Origin: Dactylosporangium fulvum | Lineage (GTDB): Bacteria > Actinomycetota > Actinomycetes > Mycobacteriales > Micromonosporaceae | Assembly (NCBI RefSeq): GCF_025137375.1 | Contig: NZ_CP073720.1 | Coordinates: 9,076,501-9,140,500, forward strand | Direction of reading: 5' to 3' | DNA length: 64,000 nt | In this document: in pieces, positions 1 through 8,347 of the stretch | How positions within the stretch are numbered: position 1 is the stretch's first letter | How the letters are laid out: the number at the start of each line of letters is the position of its first letter | Position numbers and translations under genes: made by a program | Notes under the pieces: model-generated | What the model was told of the DNA's origin: nothing | What the model saw: only the letters and a program-made list of their open reading frames with translations | The model's database searches: none

Positions 1-1
1 G

Positions 2-43
2 CAGCGCCTGGTCGAGACCGTGGAGCGCCGCGCCACCGTGTGA
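2..43 (+). CDS. C-terminal end of a gene entering from the left
   Basis: An open frame enters from the window edge and ends at a TGA, giving the last 13 residues QRLVETVERRATV. The stop lies five bases before the stop codon of the convergent subtilase gene, a tail-to-tail layout. No function can be read from this length. It could be a chance frame, but its charged helical composition and its position right up to the next gene favour a real gene end. Confidence 0.45.
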   Translation, partial: QRLVETVERRATV

Positions 44-48
44 GCCTC

Positions 49-1632
49 CTAGACCGTCAGCGTCCAGCTGTCGAGGTAGCCGGCGGCACCCTTGTACGAG
101 TCGCGGACCCGCAGCTTCCACGCGCCGTTCTTCTGGCGGCTCGACATGTTCACGGTGTAGACGGCGTTCAGGTTGGCCGCCTTGTCCCTGTTGTTGGCGC
201 CCTTGAGCCGCTTCACCGAGCCGTTCGGCGCGATCAGCTCGACCACCAGGTCACCGCGCTTGGGGTGCACGACGTGGACCTCGACGCGGGTCGCCCGCGA
301 CGCCTTGCCGGGGCAGCCGCTGACGACCACACGGCTGGTGCCCTGGCCGCGGTCACGCACGACCACGTCGGCGTCGTTGCGCTGCACGTTGCAGGGCACG
401 GCCACCGGGGCCGGCATGGTCACGGGGGTGGTGACCGGGGTGGGGACGACGACCGGGACGGGCGTGCCGACGGTGACGAGGAGCCGGTTCGGCGAGCCGG
501 CGCCGGGGTTGGTGACGGCGTTCTGCACGGCGTTGGTGACGAGGGCGTCACGCACGGCGGCCGGGGTGGCCGACGGGTTGGCCGAGAGGTACAGGGCCGC
601 GGCCCCGGCGACGTGCGGCGTGGCCATGGAGGTGCCGCTCATGACCGTGGTGCCGGAGTCCGACGCGCGGCTCGCACTGGTGATCGCCACGCCCGGCGCG
701 AAGATGTCCACGCACGCGCCGTAGTTCGAGAACGAGGCCCGCGTGTCGTTGGCGTCGACGGCGCCGACCGTGATCGCCTCGGCAGTACGGGCGGGAGACA
801 CCGTGCAGGCGTCCTGGTTCTCGTTGCCCGCGGCGACGGCGTAGGTGACCCCGGCGGCGATGGAGCTACGGACGGCCTGGTCGAGCACGGCGCTGGCGCC
901 GCCGCCGAGGCTCATGTTGACGACGGCGGGCTTCTGCGCGTTGGCCGTGACCCAGTCGATGCCGGCGATGATGCCGGAGTAGCTGCCGGAGCCCTGGCAG
1001 TCCAGCACGCGCACGCCGACCAACCGGACGCCCTTCGCGACGCCGTAGGTGGTGCCGCCGATCGTCCCGGCGACGTGTGTGCCGTGACCGTGGCAGTCGC
1101 TCGCGTCGGTGTCGTTGTCGACGAAGTCGTAGCCGGACCGGGCCCGCCCGCCGAACTCGCTGTGCGTCGTCCGGATCCCGGTGTCGAGCACGTAGGCGGT
1201 GACGTTCGAGGCGGCGTTGGGGTACGTGTACGTTCCGCTGAGGGGGAGGCCGGCCTGGTCGATGCGGTCCAGCCCCCACGGCGCCGAATACTGCGTGTCC
1301 GCGAGTTTCACGGTCTTGTCCTGCTGGACGTAGGCTACGAGGGGGTTGGCGGCGAGGCGCTTGGCGCCCTTTTCCGTAAGCTGGGCCGAGAATCCGTTGA
1401 GGGTCTTGCTGAACGACCGCCGCACCTTGCCACCCACCTTGCCGGCGAGCACACTGGCGTCGGCGTGGGCGGAGTCCTTGAGGACAACGATGTAACGATC
1501 GCGGATGACCCCGGCCTCGTTCGCCCCGACGATCCGCCCTTCAGCGGGCGCCGCGACAGCAGCCGCCGAGACCCCGGCCAGCCCGCCGGCCGCGACACTG
1601 ACGACGACGGCGGCACGCAGGAAAACTCGCAT
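49..1632 (-). CDS. Secreted S8 subtilisin-like serine protease with I9 propeptide and P/homoB-like C-terminus
   Basis: 527-residue secreted endopeptidase. Residues 1-28 form a signal peptide ending AAVAAPA. An inhibitor I9 propeptide covers about 45-110 (RYIVVLKD). The catalytic domain covers about 115-385 with Asp150 (VLDTGI), His183 (HGHGTHVAG), oxyanion Asn270 (AAGNEN) and Ser335 (GTSMATPHVAG). A Pro/Val/Thr linker at about 390-415 leads to a C-terminal beta domain resembling a proprotein convertase P domain (VEVHVVHPKRGDL, LRVRDSYKGAAGYLDSWTL). All catalytic residues are present, so it should be active after propeptide removal outside the cell. Its leader contains GGAAGG-like purines upstream (GGAAGGG about 12 bases before the ATG). 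It stands alone; the neighbouring gene converges on it. Confidence 0.95.
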   Translation of the reverse strand: MRVFLRAAVVVSVAAGGLAGVSAAAVAAPAEGRIVGANEAGVIRDRYIVVLKDSAHADASVLAGKVGGKVRRSFSKTLNGFSAQLTEKGAKRLAANPLVAYVQQDKTVKLADTQYSAPWGLDRIDQAGLPLSGTYTYPNAASNVTAYVLDTGIRTTHSEFGGRARSGYDFVDNDTDASDCHGHGTHVAGTIGGTTYGVAKGVRLVGVRVLDCQGSGSYSGIIAGIDWVTANAQKPAVVNMSLGGGASAVLDQAVRSSIAAGVTYAVAAGNENQDACTVSPARTAEAITVGAVDANDTRASFSNYGACVDIFAPGVAITSASRASDSGTTVMSGTSMATPHVAGAAALYLSANPSATPAAVRDALVTNAVQNAVTNPGAGSPNRLLVTVGTPVPVVVPTPVTTPVTMPAPVAVPCNVQRNDADVVVRDRGQGTSRVVVSGCPGKASRATRVEVHVVHPKRGDLVVELIAPNGSVKRLKGANNRDKAANLNAVYTVNMSSRQKNGAWKLRVRDSYKGAAGYLDSWTLTV

Positions 1633-2700
1633 CAGGCAGGCCCTTCCAACCGGACGACATCGGCAGCCCCAATGTTGAAAACCACAGGGTGCTGGGCCTG
1701 TAGGCGTTCAGTTGCCGCAAGGTTGCGCCGTCCCCTCCCCGGCCAGCACCACCGCCGACCCGGCTGACGCAGCCCACCGCGACCGCGGATGTTGATTGGC
1801 GGCGAGGAACGCCGTGGAGCACAATGAGGCACAGCCCTAGGGCCACCGCGACCCGCGAGGCAGCTCCTTTTTTCACAGCCGCACCTGCGGCACTCATACC
1901 GCCCACATGGTGCTCGTCCTCGTTACGGCCAGGACAGCGACCGATCGAACGCCCAATCGGACGACGACCAACCAGGCCAGCACCCGATCGGGACGGCGCC
2001 CAAGCGGAACAACGCCCAAGCGGAACAACGCCCAAGCGGAACAACGCCCAAGCGGGACGACGGCCGATTGTGCGGTCGACCACGACGCCCGATTGGGGCG
2101 GTGCCAGACCACGGCACCCAGCCACGGCACCCCATTGGGGCGGCGCCGATTGGGGCAGCGGCCGATTGGGGCGACCGACCACGACGCCCAACCACGGCAC
2201 TCAACAACTACGGCACCCGACAACCACGGCACCCAACCAACAGCACCCAACCAACAGCACCCCAACCAACGGCGACCGGTTGGAGCGGCGAGCGGCTGGG
2301 GCGGCACCCGACCACGACGCCCGATTGGGCGGCGGGCAAACCAGGACGACGACAAGCCGGGGCGGCCAGCACGGCGGCCAGCACGGCGGCCAGCACGGCG
2401 GCCAGCCAGCGCGGCGGCCAACCAGCCAGCACAGCGGCCAGCACAGCGGCCAGCCAGCGCGGCGGCCAACCAGCCAGCACAGCGGCCAGCACAGCGGCCA
2501 GCCAGCGCGGCGGGATCCCCCAGGTGTGACCAGCTTCCCGGCACGACAGCCCGCCCATAACCCTGTCTGCCGCCGACGCGATCACGCCGAACGCGATGCA
2601 CCCGAAGCGGTGGACCCTTCGGCGTGCCACCCACGGCGCGGTTGTGCGCATGACGGATCGCCGCCTGAGCAAATCCTCGACGCATGCGGCGAACTACCGG
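1633..2700. repeat. Gene-poor stretch with clustered short tandem repeats
   Basis: About 1.07 kb without a convincing gene. It contains four tandem 16-bp units (GCCCAAGCGGAACAAC) at 1998-2061, several GATTGGGGCGG-type motifs at about 2090-2180, repeated AGCACCCAACCAAC at about 2235-2275, and an array at 2367-2522 built on 12-bp CAGCACGGCGGC/CAGCACAGCGGC steps with 48-bp higher-order units at 2427 and 2475. The 16- and 14-bp periods are not multiples of three, which argues against coding. Open frames on both strands here are compositional. The 48-bp part would be translatable in any frame. Confidence 0.7.
2367..2522. repeat. 12-bp / 48-bp nested tandem repeat
   Basis: Consecutive CAGCACGGCGGC units run from 2367. 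They are followed by two nearly complete 48-bp units (start 2427 and 2475), each consisting of two CAGCACAGCGGC steps and a longer CAGCCAGCGCGG-containing step. There are no unique spacers, so this is a minisatellite and not a CRISPR array. Confidence 0.8.
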
Positions 2701-3981
2701 TCAGCGGTGAGAGTGAGCGGTCGCTCGGCGGCGGATGACGACTCCAAGCACGGCGGGCCAGCGCTCGACCGATGTCGGCCCCGCTCGCCCGGCTGTCACT
2801 CGCAACGGTGGCCCACGCCGGCCCGGCACCGACGTTCGGGCGAAAGGGCACGGCCGGGCGAGCGGGGACAGGCCGATGGGAGCGAACAGCCCGGCCGCCG
2901 GCGTGCGCACGACAGCAGCCGGATCCGCCATGTGTTCCGTCCACGACAGGGCGGGACGCCTACGGGCCGGCGGCTGCCGCTGGGCGGGCGGATTCGGGTC
3001 GGCGGTTGCCGGACTCTCACACCGTGCCTCACCTGCGAACCCGGACGCCGCGTCGCCGTCGTTTCGCACCGGGCGGCACCCCACCGGCCCCTCGTCGAGA
3101 CTCTGCGTAGCACGATGCGACGACGGCTCGGGCCGGTCCGTGTCCCTCCGATCGGCGATGGGCTCGACGGCGCCTCGGGCCGACTCGGCGGCAACCCGGG
3201 TGGGCTCAACCGCCACAGGAACCGGCTCAGCGGTGGTGCGGGTGAGACGGGCCTCAGCAACAACACGGGCATGCTCAGCTGCCACACGGGCCGGCTCAGC
3301 GGTGGCGCGGTCAGGACCGGCAGAGGCGCGGGCCGGCCCACCAGCGGCACGGGCACGCTGAGCCGCCGCACGGGCTGGCTCAGCGGCAGTCCTGGTTGGA
3401 CGGGCTACGGCGCAGGCCGGCTCAGCGACGACACGGGCACGCCCAGCCGCCACAGGAACCGGCTCAGCGGTAGCGCGGGCAGGACGGACGGCCGCAGGAG
3501 GCGACTCAGCGCTACCACGGGCGGGATCGACGGCAGCGCGGACAGGCTCAGCACCACTGCGGGCGGGCTCAACGCCGCCGCGAGCGAACTCAGCGCCACA
3601 AGCGGACTCGAAGACAGCACGAGCAGGCTCAACGCCGCCGCGAGCGGACTCAGCGCCACGGGCGGGCTCGAGAACAGCACGAGTGGGACGGACGGCAGCG
3701 CGGGCCAGCTCAGCGGCGGACCAGGGCCGTTCGGCGTCCATGTGGGTGGTCGCGGCGGCGGTGCACGTGGGCTCGGCCGCTGGCGTCAGCGGCGCTCCAC
3801 GAGCGGCAGCCAGCCGCGCCAGTTTGGCCGCGTGCCGGGCCCGCAAGCCATGTCGACGTGCCTCGGCGAACTCCGCCCGTGCCGCGGCGCGGAGGTCGCG
3901 CTTGCGTTGCCGTTCCGCCTGTGCCGCCAGGAACCTGGCATGCCAGTCGATCGGTGCGAACTCTGCCAGTGCCTCACCCAC
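2701..3981 (-). CDS. Low-complexity Ala/Arg/Glu/Pro-repeat protein of unknown function
   Basis: 426 residues from a GTG start. The first 60 or so residues (MGEALAEFAPIDWHARFLAA, then Gln/Arg/Lys-rich helices ending RHAAKLARLAAARG) look like a conserved helical basic domain. Residues about 75-285 consist of degenerate 6-8 residue repeats of the EPARxxAEP type, for example AEPARAVFE, AEPVPVAAEP. The last 140 residues are Pro/Arg-rich and irregular and may read through from an original shorter end. No enzyme motif or membrane segment is visible. The bias toward one frame across the repeats and the non-repetitive N-terminus support real coding. The function is unknown; a nucleic-acid or coiled-coil role would be speculation. 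Confidence 0.65.
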   Translation of the reverse strand: MGEALAEFAPIDWHARFLAAQAERQRKRDLRAAARAEFAEARRHGLRARHAAKLARLAAARGAPLTPAAEPTCTAAATTHMDAERPWSAAELARAAVRPTRAVLEPARGAESARGGVEPARAVFESACGAEFARGGVEPARSGAEPVRAAVDPARGSAESPPAAVRPARATAEPVPVAAGRARVVAEPACAVARPTRTAAEPARAAAQRARAAGGPARASAGPDRATAEPARVAAEHARVVAEARLTRTTAEPVPVAVEPTRVAAESARGAVEPIADRRDTDRPEPSSHRATQSLDEGPVGCRPVRNDGDAASGFAGEARCESPATADPNPPAQRQPPARRRPALSWTEHMADPAAVVRTPAAGLFAPIGLSPLARPCPFARTSVPGRRGPPLRVTAGRAGPTSVERWPAVLGVVIRRRATAHSHR

Positions 3982-4015
3982 ACCATCAACCTAGAACACC
4001 CGTACGACAAAAATC

Positions 4016-4378
4016 CTAATGCGACAGGCAGTTGATCGTGGAAAGGAGGTTGTTCAGCGGGCGGCCCTTCGTCAGCCTCGTGTCGGCCAGCGACAGGCCG
4101 TGCACCGAGGTGGCGTGCGGGGCGTTGGCGCTGTAGAACACGACCGGCAGGTCGGCCGTGGTTCGGTGGGCACGCAGGAGGTCGAGCAGCTCGTCGCCGG
4201 CGACCTTGGGCAGGTGCAAGTCGAGCACGGCCACGTCGAAGTGTGGGTGCTCGTCGGCGACGTCCATTGCCTCTTGCGGGCTTGCCGCGGTGATCACGTG
4301 GTGACCACCGATCTGGAGCCGGATGGCCGTCGTCTCCCGGATCTCCGCATTGTCGTCGATGAGCAGAACTCGCGCCAT
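4016..4378 (-). CDS. Stand-alone response-regulator receiver domain
   Basis: 120 residues with only a REC domain: acidic pair Asp8-Asp9 (LLIDDN), phospho-acceptor Asp53 (VAVLDLHLPK), switch Ser83 (VVFYSAN) and Lys104 (LTKGRP). The ATG at 4378 is chosen because MARVLLIDDN begins the first beta strand and GAAGGGAA lies about 12 bases upstream; the open frame extends further but without receiver similarity. There is no output domain, so it probably works by protein-protein contact or as a phosphate relay, in the manner of CheY/DivK-type regulators. No kinase gene is adjacent. Confidence 0.88.
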   Translation of the reverse strand: MARVLLIDDNAEIRETTAIRLQIGGHHVITAASPQEAMDVADEHPHFDVAVLDLHLPKVAGDELLDLLRAHRTTADLPVVFYSANAPHATSVHGLSLADTRLTKGRPLNNLLSTINCLSH

Positions 4379-4534
4379 GGCAACATGGTTCCCTTCACGG
4401 TGGCTCGCAACCTTCCCAATCGGTCGCGATGCCACCGAGGTGAGGGCAGCGCCAGCGCAGTGAAGCAGGGCAGCCGCCGGGCGGGCATGACGACATGAGG
4501 GGCCCGGACAACCGGACGCCTCATGTGCCGAGCC

Positions 4535-4735
4535 CTACTGACGCGGGCGCCTGCGGCGCACCACGATCAGGATCACCACGACCGCGATGATCACCACCAC
4601 GGCGCAGCAGCAGGCGCCGATCAGGCCGCCGCTGGCCCGCGGCCGCCGCTTGGCGACCTCACCACCGAGCTCGAGCGTCGAGGCGTCGACGACGGTGGCG
4701 AGGTAGCTGTACACCCACGCGAAGAGTGCGGTCAT
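4535..4735 (-). CDS. Small single-pass membrane protein
   Basis: 66 residues. An N-terminal amphipathic stretch and a charged linker (GGEVAKRRPRASGG) precede one strong transmembrane segment at about 37-59 (GACCCAVVVIIAVVVILIVV) closed by RRRRPRQ, an inside-positive anchor. Three adjacent cysteines start the membrane segment. It lies just downstream of the GH13 gene on the same strand with a 22-base gap, so co-transcription is possible. No family is recognised. Confidence 0.6.
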   Translation of the reverse strand: MTALFAWVYSYLATVVDASTLELGGEVAKRRPRASGGLIGACCCAVVVIIAVVVILIVVRRRRPRQ

Positions 4736-4757
4736 CCTGCCACGGTAACCGGTCGTG

Positions 4758-6374
4758 TCACGCGCGCACCCAGGCGGTGGTGTCCGGCGGCAGGCTGCCG
4801 TCGGCCGCGAGGTCGCCGCTCACGAGCAGCACCTCACCCGGGGGCAGCGGGACCGGCACGGCGCCGAAGTTGGTGATCACCCGGACGCCGCCGTTGCGGA
4901 AATCGACCAGATCATCACCATCGAACCACGTCAGCGTTCCCCCGCCGAGGCCGTGCTTGCGGCGCAGCCGGATCGCCTCGATGTAGAGCGTCAGCGTCGA
5001 CCCCGGCACCCCGCGCTGACGGTCGGCGGCGAAGCGGTCCCAGTCACCGGGCTGCGGCAGCCACGACTGGCCGTTCGGGCTGAAGCCGTACGCCGCCACG
5101 CCCGGCTCCCACGGGATCGGCACCCGGCAGCCGTCGCGGCCCCGTACCTCATGCTTCGACCGGAACCACGTGGGGTCCTGGCGTACCTCGTCGGGCAGCG
5201 TGGTGTGCTCCGGCAGCCCGACCTCCTCGCCCTGGTAGAGGTAGGCCGAGCCGGGCAGCGAGAGCATCAGCATCGTGGCGGCCCGGGCGCGGCGCAGGCC
5301 CAGTGCCTCGTCCGGCGGCGGGTCGCCGATGCCGATGCCGCCCTGGGTGGAGTAGCCCGGCGGGAAGCCCAGCCGGCTGGCGTGGCGCACGACGTCGTGG
5401 TTGGACAGCACCCAGGTGCAGATCGCGCCGACCGGCTCGACCCCGGCGAGGCTGGTCTCGATCGCGATGCGCTGGTCCTGTGCCGTCCACGGCGCCATCA
5501 GGTAGTTGAAGTTGAACGCCTGGTGCATCTCGTCCGGACGCACGTAGCGGGCCAGCCGCTCGGCCGGCGCCACCCAGGCCTCCCCCACCATCATCCGGTC
5601 GCCGTCGTAGCTGTCCAGGACCTGGCGCCACTGCCGGTACACGTCGTGCACGCCGTCCTGGTCCCACATCGGCGGGATGCGGTGCTCGGCACCGGGGCTG
5701 GTGATCGGCACCTGCGCCTCGGTCCACTCGGGCAGGCCGCTCTCCTTGACCAGGCCGTGGGCGACGTCGACCCGGAAGCCGTCGACACCCCGGTCGAGCC
5801 AGAACCGCAGGACGTCCTCGAACATCTTGCGGACCTCGGGGAGGTCCCAGTTGAGGTCCGGCTGGCTGGTGTCGAACAGGTGGAGGTACCACTCACCGTC
5901 CGGAACCCGCGTCCAGGCCGGCCCGCCGAAGACGCTCTGCCAGCTGTTGGGCGGCAGTTCCCCGTCGACGCCGAGGCCCTTGCGGAAGTGGTACCGCTCG
6001 CGCGCCGCACTGCCGGGCCCGGCGGCGAGCGCCTCCTGGAACCACTCGTGGTCCCAGGAGGTGTGGTTGGGCACCAGGTCGACGACGACCCGCAGGTCCC
6101 GATCCTTGGCCGCGGCCACCAGGTCATCGAAGTCGGCCAGCGTGCCGAAGCGCGGGTCGACATCGCGGTAGTCCGCGACGTCGTACCCCGCGTCGTGCTG
6201 GGGTGACGGGTAGAACGGCGACAGCCACAGGGCGTCGACGCCCAACTCGACCAGGTGGTCGAGGCGCGACGTGATGCCGCGCAGGTCCCCGAGCCCGTTG
6301 CCGTCAGCGTCGGCGAACGACCGCGGGTACACCTGATAGATCACGGCATCGCGCCACCACTCCAGCTGACTCAC
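4758..6374 (-). CDS. GH13 alpha-glucosidase / oligo-1,6-glucosidase
   Basis: 538 residues, cytoplasmic, no signal peptide. The (beta/alpha)8 GH13 motifs are all present: DLVPNHTS (His104), GFRVDVAHG with nucleophile Asp203, MVGEAWV with acid/base Glu265, and LSNHDVVRH with transition-state Asp327. The N-terminus (WWRDAVIYQVYPRSF) is typical of alpha-glucosidase and oligo-1,6-glucosidase subfamilies hydrolysing short alpha-glucosides. It starts with GTG overlapping the TGA of the permease gene (GTGA), so it is the last enzyme of the ABC operon and would cut the disaccharide after import. Maltose, isomaltose or trehalose cannot be told apart from sequence alone. Confidence 0.93.
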   Translation of the reverse strand: MSQLEWWRDAVIYQVYPRSFADADGNGLGDLRGITSRLDHLVELGVDALWLSPFYPSPQHDAGYDVADYRDVDPRFGTLADFDDLVAAAKDRDLRVVVDLVPNHTSWDHEWFQEALAAGPGSAARERYHFRKGLGVDGELPPNSWQSVFGGPAWTRVPDGEWYLHLFDTSQPDLNWDLPEVRKMFEDVLRFWLDRGVDGFRVDVAHGLVKESGLPEWTEAQVPITSPGAEHRIPPMWDQDGVHDVYRQWRQVLDSYDGDRMMVGEAWVAPAERLARYVRPDEMHQAFNFNYLMAPWTAQDQRIAIETSLAGVEPVGAICTWVLSNHDVVRHASRLGFPPGYSTQGGIGIGDPPPDEALGLRRARAATMLMLSLPGSAYLYQGEEVGLPEHTTLPDEVRQDPTWFRSKHEVRGRDGCRVPIPWEPGVAAYGFSPNGQSWLPQPGDWDRFAADRQRGVPGSTLTLYIEAIRLRRKHGLGGGTLTWFDGDDLVDFRNGGVRVITNFGAVPVPLPPGEVLLVSGDLAADGSLPPDTTAWVRA

Positions 6375-7300
6375 CCCTTGACTCCACCGGCCAGCAGGCC
6401 GCGTACGAAATAGCGTTGCAGGGACAGGAAGACGACGAGCGGAATGATCATCGACACGAACGCGCCGGAGGTCAGTCGCTGCCAGTCGTTGCCCCGCGTG
6501 CCGGCCAGCTCGGCCAGCCGGACGGTCAGCGGCCGGGAGCCGGGCCCGGACGTGAAGACCAGCGCCACCAGTAGATCATTCCAGATCCACAGGAACTGGA
6601 AGATGGTCAGCGATGCAAGCGCCGGGGTGATGAGCGGCAGGACGATCCGCCGGAACGTCATCGCGGGTCCGGCCCCGTCGACCTTGGACGCCTCGAACAG
6701 GTCCTTCGGGAGTTCCGACATGAAGTTGTGCAACAGGAACACGCCGAGCGGCAGGCCGAAGCAGGTGTGGGCGAACCACACCGCGAAGAAGCCACCACCC
6801 AGATTCGTGTACCCGCTCATCAGTTTCAGTACCGGGATGAGGGCCATCTGGAGCGGCACGATCTGCAGGGCGAACACGCCGATGAAGACCCAGTCCCGGC
6901 CGCGGAAGTTCAGCCACGACAGCGCGTACGCGGCCATCGCGGCGAGAGTGACCGAGAACAGTACGGCCGGCACCGTGATGACCAGCGAGTTGACGAAGTA
7001 GCTGGCAAGGCGGCCGGAGGTGGCCGAGGTACCGAAGATGACCTCGTTGTAGTTGTCCAGCGTGAGGGTGGGGTTCTTGAAGAACGTCCACCAGCCCGTG
7101 GTCTTGATGTCGTTCTCGGGTCGCAGCGACGAGACGAACAGGCCGAACGTCGGGATGGTCCAGACGATCGCGATGATGATCGAGATCACGCTCGCCACAC
7201 GGGAGGTGAGCTTCTGCCGCACGCGTCCGGCGATGGAGGTCGGCGCGGGCCGGTAGAGCGGGTTGGCCTCGCGAGCGTCGGTGCTGACGGTGCTGCTCAT
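6371..7300 (-). CDS. Sugar ABC transporter permease, MalG type
   Basis: 309 residues with about six membrane segments and the MalG-type EAA loop (LFEASKVDGAGPAMTFRRIV) that contacts the ATPase, plus the usual C-terminus (LQRYFVRGLLAGGVKG). The ATG at 7300 is supported by its 4-base ATGA overlap with the preceding permease stop; the frame extends upstream inside that gene but without membrane-protein character. It pairs with the MalF-type permease and the upstream binding protein. No cognate ATPase is encoded here, so a shared MsiK-like ATPase elsewhere is expected, as is usual in actinomycetes. Confidence 0.93.
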   Translation of the reverse strand: MSSTVSTDAREANPLYRPAPTSIAGRVRQKLTSRVASVISIIIAIVWTIPTFGLFVSSLRPENDIKTTGWWTFFKNPTLTLDNYNEVIFGTSATSGRLASYFVNSLVITVPAVLFSVTLAAMAAYALSWLNFRGRDWVFIGVFALQIVPLQMALIPVLKLMSGYTNLGGGFFAVWFAHTCFGLPLGVFLLHNFMSELPKDLFEASKVDGAGPAMTFRRIVLPLITPALASLTIFQFLWIWNDLLVALVFTSGPGSRPLTVRLAELAGTRGNDWQRLTSGAFVSMIIPLVVFLSLQRYFVRGLLAGGVKG

Positions 7301-8283
7301 CGGGACTCCGTTCGGTGCCGCAGCTGCCGGACCTGGTAGATGACGATCGGCACCACAAGCACGAACAGCAGCACCGCCAGGGCGGAGCCGTGGCCGCTGT
7401 CGTAGGCGCGGAACGCCTGGTTGTACATCTCCAGGGCGAGCACGCTGCTCTTGAACTGACCGCCGGTCGAGGTCCGAACGATGTCGAAGACCTTCAGCGT
7501 GGCGATGGTGATGGTCACGACGACCACCACGACCGCCGGGCGGATGCTGGGCATCGTCACCCGCCAGAACATCTGCCAGGGGTTGGCCCCGTCGAGCCGG
7601 GCCGCCTCCACGATCTCGGCCGGGATGGCCTTGATCGCCGCCGACAGGATGACCATCGCGAAGCCGGCCTGAATCCAGATCAGCATCACGATCATGTAGA
7701 AGGTGTTGCCAGGGGAGTTGCTCAGGAATTGCTGCGGCTCTCTGCCGAGCCACACCAGGATCTGGTTGAGCAGACCGATCTGCTCCTGGTCCGCCTCACG
7801 GAAGGCGTAGATGAACTTCCAGATGATGGCGGCGCCGACCAGCGAGATCGCCATCGGCATGAAGATCAGCGACTTCGCGATCCCCTCGCCGCGGGCCTTG
7901 TCCACCAGTACCGCATAGATCAGACCGAACGCCGTGGACAGCAGCGGCACGCACACCACCCAGAGCAGGGTGTTGCGCAGCATCAGCAGCGTGTCGTCGT
8001 TGGTGAAGATCCAGGTGTAGTTCTCGAACCCGACGAAGTTCTGGCCCAGCTTGTCGTAGAACGAGAGGTACACCGTGCGCACCAGCGGATACACCAGGCC
8101 GAGGCAGAGCAGGACGAGCGCCGGGCCGAGGAACCCGGCCGCCTGCAGCCGCTCCTTGTTCTTCCCCCATCTGGGCAGAATGTCCAGCACGAACAGCAGC
8201 GCGCCGACCACGAGGATGAAGGCGCCCATATACATGAGCGCCGGCCAAATCTTGGCGACGTCTCCGGAGAAGTCGTACTCCAT
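7297..8283 (-). CDS. Sugar ABC transporter permease, MalF type
   Basis: 328 residues with about eight membrane segments; the EAA loop is EAARLDGANPWQMFWRV near residue 235. An extra N-terminal hairpin (ALMYMGAFILVVGALLFVL) precedes the standard core, as in several actinobacterial MalF homologues. ATG at 8283 follows a GGAGG ribosome site eight bases away. It is the second gene of the uptake operon, separated from the binding-protein gene by a strong GC hairpin (8302-8338) that could lower its expression relative to the binding protein. Confidence 0.93.
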   Translation of the reverse strand: MEYDFSGDVAKIWPALMYMGAFILVVGALLFVLDILPRWGKNKERLQAAGFLGPALVLLCLGLVYPLVRTVYLSFYDKLGQNFVGFENYTWIFTNDDTLLMLRNTLLWVVCVPLLSTAFGLIYAVLVDKARGEGIAKSLIFMPMAISLVGAAIIWKFIYAFREADQEQIGLLNQILVWLGREPQQFLSNSPGNTFYMIVMLIWIQAGFAMVILSAAIKAIPAEIVEAARLDGANPWQMFWRVTMPSIRPAVVVVVVTITIATLKVFDIVRTSTGGQFKSSVLALEMYNQAFRAYDSGHGSALAVLLFVLVVPIVIYQVRQLRHRTESR

Positions 8284-8301
8284 GGGGTGTCCTCCGACCA
8301 G

Positions 8302-8338
8302 CCGGGTCCGGCGCCGCGGTGCGCGGCGCCGGACCCGG
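8302..8338 (-). promoter_or_regulatory. 16-bp perfect hairpin between binding-protein and permease genes
   Basis: CCGGGTCCGGCGCCGC at 8302-8317 is perfectly complementary to 8323-8338, with a five-base loop. It lies in the 64-base gap after the binding-protein stop and has no following T-run, so it is not a classic terminator. Position and shape fit a 3' mRNA-stabilising or attenuating hairpin of the malE-malF intergenic type. Confidence 0.75.
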
Positions 8339-8347
8339 ACTCAGTGG

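Noticed and set aside
40..1767. A 575-codon plus-strand frame over the subtilase
   Set aside because: Antisense to a complete protease with catalytic triad; Gly/Arg/Val shadow composition.
2367..2522. Possible CRISPR array
   Set aside because: Units are contiguous 12/48-bp repeats without unique spacers and without cas genes nearby.
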